NCBI GenBank assembly: GCA_018823285.1
Contig: JAHJIQ010000026.1
Location: 1 to 64,000, forward strand
From: Pseudomonadota bacterium
GTDB taxonomy: Bacteria > Desulfobacterota > Desulfobulbia > Desulfobulbales > JAGXFP01
DNA length: 64,000 nucleotides
Direction of reading: 5' to 3'
The position numbers were made by a program, and so were the translations under genes. Shown one piece after another: positions 14,281 to 22,568 of the stretch (position 1 is the first letter of the stretch; every line of letters starts with the position of its first letter). The notes under the pieces are model-generated. The model saw only the letters and a list, made by a program, of their open reading frames with translations, was not told the origin of the DNA and did not search any database.

Positions 14281-16722
14281 ATGCCTGATCTTCCCGACAT
14301 CTGTCACCACTGCGGCCTCGGAATCCCTTCGGGACAGCTTGTTGAAGACCTGATTGACGGCGCGGAACACCGCTTCTGCTGCCACGGTTGCGCCACCGCC
14401 TATCGGATCATCACCGGTGCCGGACTCGGGGATTTCTACACCCGTCGTGACTGGCAGAACGGCGGCGTTCCTGAAGGCGTGTTCGAGTCTGTTTATGAAG
14501 ACGCCTTTCTTGACAGGTTTGTCCGGGACAATAATGGCGAAAAGGAGATGTCCCTGATTCTTGAAGGGATCCACTGCGCCACCTGCATCTGGCTCATTGA
14601 GCGTCTGCTGACAAAAAAGGAAGGAATCCTGGATATCAGGATCAACTACGGAACCCACCGGGCCAGAATCTCTTTTGATGACAAGAAGATCACACCCGCC
14701 GAAATCTGCACCGCCCTCGGCAGGATCGGTTATCTCGCCCGGCCGTACTCGGTTGATGGTGCAGCTGCCGCCCGGGAAAAGGAACAGCGTGATCTCCTGA
14801 TCAGATTCGGCACCGCCGCATTCCTGTCGATGCAGCTCATGGGATACTCATTCGCGCTCTATGGCGGCTATTTTCAGGGCATGGATGAATCCACCCGATG
14901 GCTGTTGCAGATTTTTTCCGCCGTGGTCACCACTCCGGTGGTCTTCTATTGCGGCTTCCCCTTTATGAACGGCGCCTGGCGCAGCCTGAAGAACCGAATG
15001 GCCGGGATGGACCTGCTGGTGGCACTTGGCGTTCTTGCCGCCTATTTTTACAGCGTTTCCGCGCTCGTCCGGGGCGAGGAGGTTTATTTTGACACCTCGG
15101 CGATGATCGTCACCCTGGTCCTCCTCGGCCGATTACTCGAAGGGCGCGCCCGGCATCAGGCAGGCGACAGCATCAGCCGCCTGCTCAATATGAGCCCGGA
15201 TCACGCGATCAGGATAAACGGGGAAGAGCGGGAACAGGTGGCAAGCAATATTCTGGTGGCGGGCGATACTGTCCTCGTCCGGCCGGGAGACCGGTTCCCG
15301 GTTGACGGCATCATGGTCAGCGAAAGGGCGGAAGTTGATGAATCCGTTCTCACCGGTGAATCGAAAACCGTGGTCAAGGAGGAGGGGCACGAGGTCATCG
15401 CCGGCTCGCTGAACCTGGTCAGCGCGGTGAAGGTCCGGGTGATCCGGACCGTCGCCGACTCCTTTGTGGCAAAAATCGCCGCCATGGTCGAAGAGGCACA
15501 GAATCGTCGCGCCCCGGTGCAGGCTTTTGCCGACCGGATTGCCGCCATTTTCGCGCCGCTGGTGATCCTGCTCGCAGCGGGAACCTACTTTTACTGGCTG
15601 CTGCAGGGGGCAGGAGGCGGCCCGGCCCTGTTGAGCGGGGTTGCGGTGCTGGTCGTCGCCTGCCCGTGCGCTCTCGGGCTCGCCACTCCGACCGCAGTCC
15701 TGGTGGCAACCGGGGCAGCTGCCCGGCGCGGCATTCTCTTTCGCGGCGGAGACATTCTTGAAAAAGCCGGGGCGATCAACCTGGTCGCCTTCGACAAAAC
15801 CGGAACCCTCACCAAAGGCCGGCCGCAGGTTATCGCCGTTGAACCCACAACCGGCAGCGAAGAAAATCTGCTTGAAACAGCGGCAAGAATCGAGGGTGGT
15901 TCAAATCATCCTCTGGCAAAGGGAATTGTCACCGAGGCCGTGAAAAGAGGGATCAGAGCGAAGTCCGGTGAAAATGCAACCATCATTCCCGGTCAGGGAG
16001 TGCTTCTTGAGGACGGGAACTCTACAATCCTAGCCGGAAGTCTCGCCTTTCTGGCGGAAAAGGGCATTGCCCTTGAAGAGCCGCCACCCTCAGGCCACAC
16101 GGCGATTTATCTGGCCGAGGGGAAGGTGTATCTTGGCCGCATCCTCCTCGAAGACCAGTTGCGTGAAGAGGCAGTTGCAACTCTGGACGAACTTAAAAAG
16201 TCAGGGTTGAAAACCGTGATGCTCACCGGCGACCATCGGCAGACCGCGGAGATGATCGCCCGGGAACTGGGCATCGACTTTATCGCCGACATGAAACCGG
16301 ATGACAAGTCCGCCTGGATCAAAAGAATGACGGAACTGGGTGACCGGGTGCTGATGGTCGGGGACGGCATCAACGACGGGCCGGCCCTGGCCGCCGCATC
16401 AATCGGTTGCGCGATGGCGGGATCAAGCGACTTCGCCGTTGACGCGAGTGATCTGGTGCTGACCACGCCCCGGCTTGATCTGGTCGCCGAATCAATCCGG
16501 ATCGGCAGAAAGACCATGCGGGTGATCCGCCAGAATCTGTTCTGGGCCTTTTTTTACAATATCCTGGCCCTGCCCCTGGCGGCTTCGGGCCGCCTGGCCC
16601 CGATTTATGCGGCCGCCGCGATGGCTGCGAGCTCGGTCTGCGTGGTCTGCAATTCGTTAAGATTAAGAATCCGTTCAAGCGGTCCAAACGATTCAAACAG
16701 TTCAAACAGTTCAAACGGTTAA
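14281..16722 (+). CDS. ccoI: CcoI/FixI copper-transporting P-type ATPase
   Basis: An 813-residue P1B-type ATPase that moves copper across the inner membrane for the binuclear centre of CcoN. An N-terminal CHHCG and CCHGCATAY zinc-ribbon-like segment typical of CcoI is followed by a heavy-metal domain with GIHCATC (near 95), eight membrane helices with the CPC ion site (VACPCALGLATP near 460), the TGES actuator motif (VLTGESKTV), the phosphorylated Asp in DKTGT (near 503), and VGDGINDGPAL (near 694). I place the start at 14281 (GAGAG spaced 8 bp upstream) rather than the in-frame ATGs at 14206 or 14227. The last ~14 residues, Asn/Ser-rich, are encoded by a 9-bp tandem repeat. Confidence 0.93.
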   Translation: MPDLPDICHHCGLGIPSGQLVEDLIDGAEHRFCCHGCATAYRIITGAGLGDFYTRRDWQNGGVPEGVFESVYEDAFLDRFVRDNNGEKEMSLILEGIHCATCIWLIERLLTKKEGILDIRINYGTHRARISFDDKKITPAEICTALGRIGYLARPYSVDGAAAAREKEQRDLLIRFGTAAFLSMQLMGYSFALYGGYFQGMDESTRWLLQIFSAVVTTPVVFYCGFPFMNGAWRSLKNRMAGMDLLVALGVLAAYFYSVSALVRGEEVYFDTSAMIVTLVLLGRLLEGRARHQAGDSISRLLNMSPDHAIRINGEEREQVASNILVAGDTVLVRPGDRFPVDGIMVSERAEVDESVLTGESKTVVKEEGHEVIAGSLNLVSAVKVRVIRTVADSFVAKIAAMVEEAQNRRAPVQAFADRIAAIFAPLVILLAAGTYFYWLLQGAGGGPALLSGVAVLVVACPCALGLATPTAVLVATGAAARRGILFRGGDILEKAGAINLVAFDKTGTLTKGRPQVIAVEPTTGSEENLLETAARIEGGSNHPLAKGIVTEAVKRGIRAKSGENATIIPGQGVLLEDGNSTILAGSLAFLAEKGIALEEPPPSGHTAIYLAEGKVYLGRILLEDQLREEAVATLDELKKSGLKTVMLTGDHRQTAEMIARELGIDFIADMKPDDKSAWIKRMTELGDRVLMVGDGINDGPALAAASIGCAMAGSSDFAVDASDLVLTTPRLDLVAESIRIGRKTMRVIRQNLFWAFFYNILALPLAASGRLAPIYAAAAMAASSVCVVCNSLRLRIRSSGPNDSNSSNSSNG
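16674..16718. repeat. Five 9-bp tandem repeats (TTCAAACAG-type) forming the 3' end of ccoI
   Basis: Units are TTCAAGCGG, TCCAAACGA, TTCAAACAG, TTCAAACAG and TTCAAACGG, in frame, giving a low-complexity Asn/Ser tail (NDSNSSNSSN). The copy number may vary between strains. Confidence 0.85.
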
Positions 16723-16726
16723 GACA

Positions 16727-16900
16727 ATGCTCAGTTCAATCATCATCCTGATTATCCTCTCTTTTTTCCTGGGAACCGCGGCCTGGCTCTTCTTCATCTG
16801 GGCCGTGAAAAAAGGCGAGTTCGACGATATGGAAGGGCCCAAATACCGGATGCTGGACGACGAACCGGACGATCCGAAACCGGGAGAGAAAGATGAGTGA
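16727..16900 (+). CDS. ccoS: CcoS-type cbb3 oxidase maturation protein
   Basis: A 57-residue protein with one N-terminal transmembrane helix (about 4-27, SIIILIILSFFLGTAAWLFF) followed by the CcoS signature FIWAVKKGEFDDMEGPKYRM and an acidic tail. CcoS is needed to insert cofactors into cbb3 oxidase and lies directly after ccoI in most operons, as here (4-bp gap). Its stop overlaps the ATG of the next gene. Confidence 0.9.
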   Translation: MLSSIIILIILSFFLGTAAWLFFIWAVKKGEFDDMEGPKYRMLDDEPDDPKPGEKDE

Positions 16901-17600
16901 CGCGCCCCTTTACCTGATGGCCCTGCTCACCGGCTTTCTCGGTTCCGGCCACTGCATCGGGATGTGCGGTGGGATCGTCTGCGCTCTCGCCCTGTCGGGC
17001 AAGGGGCAACAGGGCGGCATGCTCTTCCATCTTCTCTACAACGGCGGCCGGCTCGTCACTTATGGATTTATCGGCCTGCTGGTGGGCTGGCTGGGGTCCC
17101 TGCTTGCTTACTCGACCGCCTTCGACGGGGCGGCGCGCCTGGTTCTGGTGGCCTCCGACCTGTTCCTGATCGTTGTCGGCCTGGGCACTGCCGGGGCGTT
17201 TGCCCGGCTCAATTTCATGCGCCTTGATTTCCCCGGACCGGTGAAAACGCTCACCGGGGCGGTCAAAAAACTTCACGCCCTGCCCACTTACGCCTCCGCC
17301 CTGCCGCTGGGGCTCCTCTTCGGCTTTCTCCCCTGCGGCTTTCTCTATGCAATGGCGATCACCGCCGCCCAGACCGCCTCGCCCTTAAGCGGTTCGCTGG
17401 TGATGGTTTCCTTCGGTCTCGGGACGTTGCCGGCCCTTTTTGCCTTCGGCAGCGTCGCCCATCTGCTGGGGACAAGGGCCCGCGGCTCTATGCTGCGCTG
17501 CGCCGGAGCGGTGGTCGTGCTGATGGGGCTGATTAATCTCGCCCGCCATCTGCAGCTTCTGGGATTTCTCCCCGGCGGAGTCGCCGGCTGCTTCTGCTGA
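16893..17600 (+). CDS. TauE/SafE-like (DsbD-type) membrane protein of the cbb3 assembly locus
   Basis: A 235-residue protein with about six transmembrane helices. It has FLGSGHCIGMCGGIV near residue 18 and LLFGFLPCGFLYAMA near residue 145, the cysteine-bearing motifs of the sulfite-exporter-TauE/SafE-like family found beside ccoS in many bacteria. Such proteins are thought to help copper or thiol handling for cbb3 or heme-copper oxidases; the actual substrate is unknown. It overlaps ccoS by 8 bp, so it belongs to the same operon and is its last gene. Confidence 0.85.
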   Translation: MSDAPLYLMALLTGFLGSGHCIGMCGGIVCALALSGKGQQGGMLFHLLYNGGRLVTYGFIGLLVGWLGSLLAYSTAFDGAARLVLVASDLFLIVVGLGTAGAFARLNFMRLDFPGPVKTLTGAVKKLHALPTYASALPLGLLFGFLPCGFLYAMAITAAQTASPLSGSLVMVSFGLGTLPALFAFGSVAHLLGTRARGSMLRCAGAVVVLMGLINLARHLQLLGFLPGGVAGCFC

Positions 17601-17889
17601 ACCGGCCCCCACTATTTCGGTCAACATTATGACACCAAGGTTCTCTCAACAAATTGAAGCTCCCCGCAGCAGATAAGCGCTAGACTTCGAGCTGCAGGGA
17701 ATGCGCGCTGTGCATGTTCAACTGATAACAATACCCATGAGTCGATCCTGATCAATATCACACATTCAAAATTATACAGAATCCAGCGACAATCGGTCTT
17801 CCCAAAAATCTGCGTGCATTACAAGAACTTTGCTTTTGGATCATTTTTCAGATACTAATTCTTAGGATAATTTACTCCCCCGCCGGTGT
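17601..17889 (+). promoter_or_regulatory. Intergenic junction between the cbb3 locus and the accessory region
   Basis: A 289-bp AT-rich gap. An imperfect inverted repeat CCCCGCAGC (17662-17670)/GCTGCAGGG (17691-17699) could end the cco transcript. TTGCTT (17830-17835) and TACTAA (17853-17858), 17 bp apart, form a weak promoter for the methyltransferase. No gene, integrase or attachment repeat was recognised. Confidence 0.35.
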
Positions 17890-17919
17890 TTGAAAAATAA
17901 CGAGCCCAAATTAAATCGA

Positions 17920-20574
17920 ATGAATATTCAGAAACTTGAAGATGAGATTAAAGCCCTTGTTCAGGATACTGACAGGGAGTCTTTTATTTATGGTCTTTTA
18001 GAAGCTTACAACCTGCCCAGGGCGGCCATATCTCGCCTGAAAAAAGGCGCTTATAATCAGTCAAAAAATGAAGGGGAACTTCTCTGGAAGAAAAAGCTCT
18101 ATTTCAAGGCTGCGGCAACAGATGACCTGCATACAACTATTGATGAAATGAAAACGGACAATGGGGCGAAAAAGCATCAGCCCCGTTTTCTGATTGTGAC
18201 GGATTTTCATCTTCTGCTTGCCATAGACACCAGGACAGACGGCACCCTTGATATTGCTTTTAATAATTTAGCCAATCATTTTGATTTCTTCCTGCCGTGG
18301 GCCGGATTGGAGAAGACGCAAGTAAAGGGAGAAAGCCTTGCCGATATCCGGGCCGCGGAACGCATGGGGCGGCTCTATGACATAATCTGCGAGAACAACC
18401 CGACAGATACCCCGGAAGAACGACATACCCTGAACATTTTTCTCTCCCGGGTGCTTTTCTGTTTTTTTGCCGAAGATACCGGCATTTTTGCGGACGATCA
18501 GTTTACCTCCGGGGTGGCCTCCCATACAGCTGCCGACGGCACTGATCTGCAACCCTATCTGCAGAAACTGTTTCAGGTTCTCTCGGTGCCCCGGCGTGAA
18601 GGACTGCCAAACTATCTCAAACAGTTTCCTTATGTCAACGGCGGTCTCTTTGCCGAGGAATATACTGTTCCAAAAACCAATCGCAAGGCGCGGCAGATCA
18701 TTATTGAATGCGGGACCTTGAACTGGAAGGAGATCAATCCGGATATTTTCGGCTCCATGATCCAGGCCGTGGTTCATAGTGACCAGCGCGGTTCCCTGGG
18801 CATGCACTACACCTCGGTGACCAATATCATGAAGGTCATTGAACCGCTCTTTTTAAATGATCTGCATGAGGAACTAAACAAGGCGGGAGATAACAGAAAG
18901 AAGCTGGAAAAACTGCTTACCCGCTTACGCAACATTCGTATCTTTGACCCGGCCTGTGGTTCCGGCAATTTCCTGATCATTGCCTACAAAGAGTTGTGCA
19001 GGCTTGAAATTGAAATTATCAGAAAACTGCAGGGGCTGCAGAAATCCCTCAACTTCATGTCCAATATCAAACTCAGCCAGTTTTATGGCATTGAACTGGA
19101 CGACTTTGCCCATGAGACCGCCAAGCTCTCCCTGTGGCTGGCCGAGCACCAGATGAATCTCCTGTTTCAGGAGGTGTTCGGCGAATCAAAGCCCACCCTG
19201 CCCCTCACCGACGGCGGCAATATCGTCTGCGGCAATGCCACCCGGATTGACTGGGAAACGGTGTGCCCCAAGGATGCGGGGCATGAGATTTATGTTTTGG
19301 GGAACCCGCCGTATTTGGGCTTCTCTTTGCAAGAGAAAAACCAAAAAGAGGACATGAAAAAAGTATTTCATCCCAGAGAAGATTATAAGCGCCTTGACTA
19401 TATCAGTTGTTGGTTTTGGCTTGCGGCCCAATACATTCAGAATTCACACGCACAATTTTCCTTTGTTTCAACAAATTCTATCTGCCAAGGGGAACAAATT
19501 TCTCTAATTTGGCCATCCATTTTCCAGTTGGGCTTAGAAATTGGATGTGCCCACCACTCATTCAAATGGACAAACAACGCGAAAGGCAACGCTGGTGTAA
19601 CTTGTGTCATAATTGTCGTTAGAAGATCATCAGACAAAGCAAAATATCTATTCACCGATGGCGTTAAACGTAAAGTTTTTAGTATAAATCCTTATTTGGC
19701 TTCTGGAAGTAATGTTGTTGTTACAAAAAGAACAGGTTCGGTTTTGTCAAAATTCCCGCAAATGGTTCGTGGTGACATGCCTATAGATGATGGAAACCTC
19801 ATTTTATCTGAGGCAGAAAAATTAACACTGGTAGAACAATATCCCGAATCACAGCAGTATATACGTAAGTTTATCGGCGCAAGCGAATTTATGAAAAGTA
19901 CATATCGATGGTGCTTGTGGCTAAAAAATGATTCAGAACAAGCACTAAAGATTTCCCAGATTCGTGACAGGGTTGAGGCTGTCAAAGCTGTTCGTCAAGC
20001 CAGCAAAAATGAAGGAACTAGACGTGCAGCAGAAACTCCACATCTTTTTGGACAATTAAGACACATTGACACACCTTCAATCATTGTTCCAAGGACAACG
20101 TCTGAGAGGAGAACCTATATCCCTTTGGATTTTATTGATGAGAAAACCATTGTTTCTGATCTGGCTAGCACAATTCCAGCAAACACCCCTTACATCTTCG
20201 CCGTCATCTCCTCCCGGATGCACATGACCTGGGTGCGGGCCGTGGCTGGCCGTCTGGAAACCCGAATCCGTTACTCCTCGGCCCTCTGTTACAACACCTT
20301 CCCCTTCCCGGATATTTCAGAAAAGCAGAAAACCGTTTTGGAAGACCATGTTTTTCAGGTGCTGGACGAACGGGAACAGCACCCGGAAAAGACCATGGCC
20401 CAGCTCTACGACCCTGACAAGATGCCGGACGGCCTGCGCCAGGCCCATCATGACATGGACCTGGCCGTAGAACGCTGCTACCGGGCCAAACCATTTTCCA
20501 GTGACGAAGAGCGGCTGGAATATCTCTTCAAACTCTACGAAAAAATGACCTGGGCGGAGGAAAGGAATGACTGA
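17920..20574 (+). CDS. MmeI/type IIL-like adenine DNA methyltransferase, N-terminal nuclease motif apparently degraded
   Basis: An 884-residue type IIL-like protein (10 residues longer if TTG 17890 is used; neither start has a clear Shine-Dalgarno). The N-terminus has RESFIYGLLEAYNLPRAA and LLWKKKLYFK, then PRFLIVTDFHLLL, matching the endonuclease region of MmeI. By eye the ExK catalytic pair is replaced (KAA where MmeI has EMK). A helical spacer follows. The gamma-class methyltransferase has FDPACGSGNFL near 342 (AdoMet site) and GNPPYLG near 461 (catalytic NPPY, N6-adenine), plus FYGIELDDFAHE. The region at about 620-840 is the target-recognition domain; its DNA (19.43-20.18 kb) is clearly more AT-rich than both flanks. 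It overlaps the next gene by 8 bp. Likely a modification enzyme of a defence island. Confidence 0.85.
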   Translation: MNIQKLEDEIKALVQDTDRESFIYGLLEAYNLPRAAISRLKKGAYNQSKNEGELLWKKKLYFKAAATDDLHTTIDEMKTDNGAKKHQPRFLIVTDFHLLLAIDTRTDGTLDIAFNNLANHFDFFLPWAGLEKTQVKGESLADIRAAERMGRLYDIICENNPTDTPEERHTLNIFLSRVLFCFFAEDTGIFADDQFTSGVASHTAADGTDLQPYLQKLFQVLSVPRREGLPNYLKQFPYVNGGLFAEEYTVPKTNRKARQIIIECGTLNWKEINPDIFGSMIQAVVHSDQRGSLGMHYTSVTNIMKVIEPLFLNDLHEELNKAGDNRKKLEKLLTRLRNIRIFDPACGSGNFLIIAYKELCRLEIEIIRKLQGLQKSLNFMSNIKLSQFYGIELDDFAHETAKLSLWLAEHQMNLLFQEVFGESKPTLPLTDGGNIVCGNATRIDWETVCPKDAGHEIYVLGNPPYLGFSLQEKNQKEDMKKVFHPREDYKRLDYISCWFWLAAQYIQNSHAQFSFVSTNSICQGEQISLIWPSIFQLGLEIGCAHHSFKWTNNAKGNAGVTCVIIVVRRSSDKAKYLFTDGVKRKVFSINPYLASGSNVVVTKRTGSVLSKFPQMVRGDMPIDDGNLILSEAEKLTLVEQYPESQQYIRKFIGASEFMKSTYRWCLWLKNDSEQALKISQIRDRVEAVKAVRQASKNEGTRRAAETPHLFGQLRHIDTPSIIVPRTTSERRTYIPLDFIDEKTIVSDLASTIPANTPYIFAVISSRMHMTWVRAVAGRLETRIRYSSALCYNTFPFPDISEKQKTVLEDHVFQVLDEREQHPEKTMAQLYDPDKMPDGLRQAHHDMDLAVERCYRAKPFSSDEERLEYLFKLYEKMTWAEERND

Positions 20575-22219
20575 GATCAAATCAACCCTCGAACGCCTGC
20601 TTTCATATGGCCACGAAACTGAGGTCCTGGAGTTTAAAGAGGCTAAGAATAGTTATAACTTTCAGAAAATTGGCAAATACTTTAGTGCCTTGGCCAATGA
20701 GGCAAATCTGTTGGGCAAGAAGGAGGCATGGCTGGTTTTCGGAGTTCGTGATAAGGACAAGACCATTGTCGATAGTCGCTACAGAACAAGTCCGAAGGAT
20801 CTTCATAATCTGAAAAAGGAAATAGCCGACAAAACAAACAACCGTATTACTTTTAAAGAAATTTATGAGGTAGAAACTGATCAGGGTCGGGTTGTCCTTT
20901 TTCAGATTCCTGCGGCCCCTCCCGGGATGCCCGTAAGCTGGGAAGAAACCTGGTATGGTAGAGATGGCGAATCGCTTGTAAAACTCAATATTGAAGAGAT
21001 TGAACGGATCCGGCAGCAAGGCAGAGATGAAGACTGGTCCAAAAAGATTTGTGAAGAAGCCACCATTGCCGACCTCGCTCCTGAAGCTATTCAACGGGCA
21101 AGAGTTCTTTTTGCTGAAAAAAACCCCAAGCTCTCTTCGGAGGTCGCAGCGTGGGATGATCTCACCTTCTTGAACAAAGCCAAGCTCTGTATCAGAGATA
21201 AAATCACCCGGACGGCCATTATTTTACTCGGCAAGCCTGAGTCGGAACATTTTTTAGGTACGGCTATTGCCAGAATCAGCTGGATTCTTAAAGACAGGGA
21301 CAACATCGAAAAGGATTATGCCCATTTCAGCTGCCCCTTCCTGCTCAATGTGGATGAAGTGTATGCCAAGATCAGAAATCTGAAATATCGCTATATTGCC
21401 GATGGGACTCTCTTCCCTCAGGAGGTAGACAGCTACCACCCCTACATTATTCGAGAGGCGCTGAACAACTGTATTGCTCACCAGGATTATACCCTTGGCG
21501 GTAAAATCAATGTGGTGGAGCGAGAAGATAGTCAGCTCATTTTTAACAATATGGGTTCCTTTATTCCGCAAACCATTGAAAATGTCATTGAGGCGGATGC
21601 CCCGGAGCCGCTCTACCGCAACCCATTTTTGGCTGAGGCCATGGTAACGCTTAACATGATTGACACCATGGGCAGCGGTATCAAAAAAATGTTCACTATT
21701 CAGCGGCGGAAATTTTTCCCTTTGCCGGATTACAGCTTTAACAACAATCAGGTTAAAGTAGTCGTGACCGGTAAGGTGCTCGACATTAAGTACGCCATGA
21801 AGTTGGCCCAGATGCCGAACCTGAGCCTGCATGAAATTATGCTGCTTGACAAGGTCCAGAAAGGGAAGGCCTTGAGTGATGTTGAAATCAGACAACTTAA
21901 AAATCAAAAACTCATCGAAGGCCGGAGACCCAACTTCCATATCTCTTCCCAGGTGGCCAGCAAGACAGGTCAACAGGCTGACTATCTAAAATGGAAAGGG
22001 ATCGATGACGAGTATTGCCAGAAGGTTATTCTTGATTATCTTGGAAAATTCGGCACAGGAAAAAAGGCTGATTTTGAGAAGGGGTTACTGGACAAGTTGC
22101 CGGATGTTTTAACTGTGCAGCAAAAACAGGATAAGATCAGAAACAACCTGCAAAAATTACGGAGAGAGCAGCTGATTGAAAGCAAAGGCTGGACATGGCA
22201 CTTGGTTGCGCACGATTAG
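20567..22219 (+). CDS. AlbA_2/Schlafen-like ATP-binding protein
   Basis: A 550-residue protein of the divergent-AAA/AlbA_2 family. The N-terminal AlbA_2 (Schlafen-related) domain runs about 15-135, with EVLEFKEAKNSYNFQKIGKY and EAWLVFGVRD. The middle has a HATPase-like segment near 290-375: YIIREALNNCIAHQDYT and a glycine motif DTMGSGIKKMF. The C-terminus looks like one or two winged-helix modules (LSLHEIMLLDKVQKGKALSD, and QDKIRNNLQKLRREQLIES). Members are variously annotated as transcriptional regulators or defence-island proteins; no activity is established here. The start codon lies inside the methyltransferase stop region (ATGACTGA overlap), so the two are translationally coupled and probably work together. 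Confidence 0.85.
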   Translation: MTEIKSTLERLLSYGHETEVLEFKEAKNSYNFQKIGKYFSALANEANLLGKKEAWLVFGVRDKDKTIVDSRYRTSPKDLHNLKKEIADKTNNRITFKEIYEVETDQGRVVLFQIPAAPPGMPVSWEETWYGRDGESLVKLNIEEIERIRQQGRDEDWSKKICEEATIADLAPEAIQRARVLFAEKNPKLSSEVAAWDDLTFLNKAKLCIRDKITRTAIILLGKPESEHFLGTAIARISWILKDRDNIEKDYAHFSCPFLLNVDEVYAKIRNLKYRYIADGTLFPQEVDSYHPYIIREALNNCIAHQDYTLGGKINVVEREDSQLIFNNMGSFIPQTIENVIEADAPEPLYRNPFLAEAMVTLNMIDTMGSGIKKMFTIQRRKFFPLPDYSFNNNQVKVVVTGKVLDIKYAMKLAQMPNLSLHEIMLLDKVQKGKALSDVEIRQLKNQKLIEGRRPNFHISSQVASKTGQQADYLKWKGIDDEYCQKVILDYLGKFGTGKKADFEKGLLDKLPDVLTVQQKQDKIRNNLQKLRREQLIESKGWTWHLVAHD

Positions 22220-22250
22220 TTTAGCTATATTTTAGCTGTTTTTTAGCTGT
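22219..22250. repeat. Phased TTTTAGCTG direct repeats upstream of the antitoxin fragment
   Basis: TTTAGCTAT, TTTTAGCTGT and TTTTAGCTGT start at about 22220, 22230 and 22241, roughly one helical turn apart. The inverted form AGCTAAAA recurs at 22351-22358, just inside the next gene. They could be operator half-sites. Confidence 0.5.
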
Positions 22251-22345
22251 TTTTATTGTTTCTCGCCAGAAGTGAATATGCAGAAAATAACGCAATGTCA
22301 GACATATATCAATCAAACAAGAACGGCTAAAACAGAAATAGAAAC

Positions 22346-22564
22346 ATGTTAAAAGCTAAAACAATCAAGACGGAACCTGAGTATGACCAGGCTCTCGTCC
22401 GTATTGAAAAACTGATGGATGCCCTGCCCGCCACCTCTGAAGGTGATGAGCTTGAATTACTGGTAACTCAAGTAGAGTTATACGAAGCGCGGCACTATGC
22501 CATTGAGCCGCCTGATAAGGAAAGTGCTGTCAAATTTCGGATGGAGCAGCAGGGAGAACTGTAA
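22346..22564 (+). CDS. Truncated HigA-type antitoxin, N-terminal domain only
   Basis: A 72-residue protein matching only the N-terminal part of the HigA-like antitoxins: IKTEPEYDQALVRIEKLMDA, then EGDELELLVTQVELYEARHY, then IEPPDKESAVKFRMEQQG. In full-length members a helix-turn-helix follows directly after the FRMEQ segment. Here the frame stops three residues after it, and the helicase gene starts 4 bp later. No HigB toxin is adjacent. It is either a decayed antitoxin or a short stand-alone protein; phased repeats just upstream could be its old operator. Confidence 0.65.
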   Translation: MLKAKTIKTEPEYDQALVRIEKLMDALPATSEGDELELLVTQVELYEARHYAIEPPDKESAVKFRMEQQGEL

Positions 22565-22568
22565 AAAT

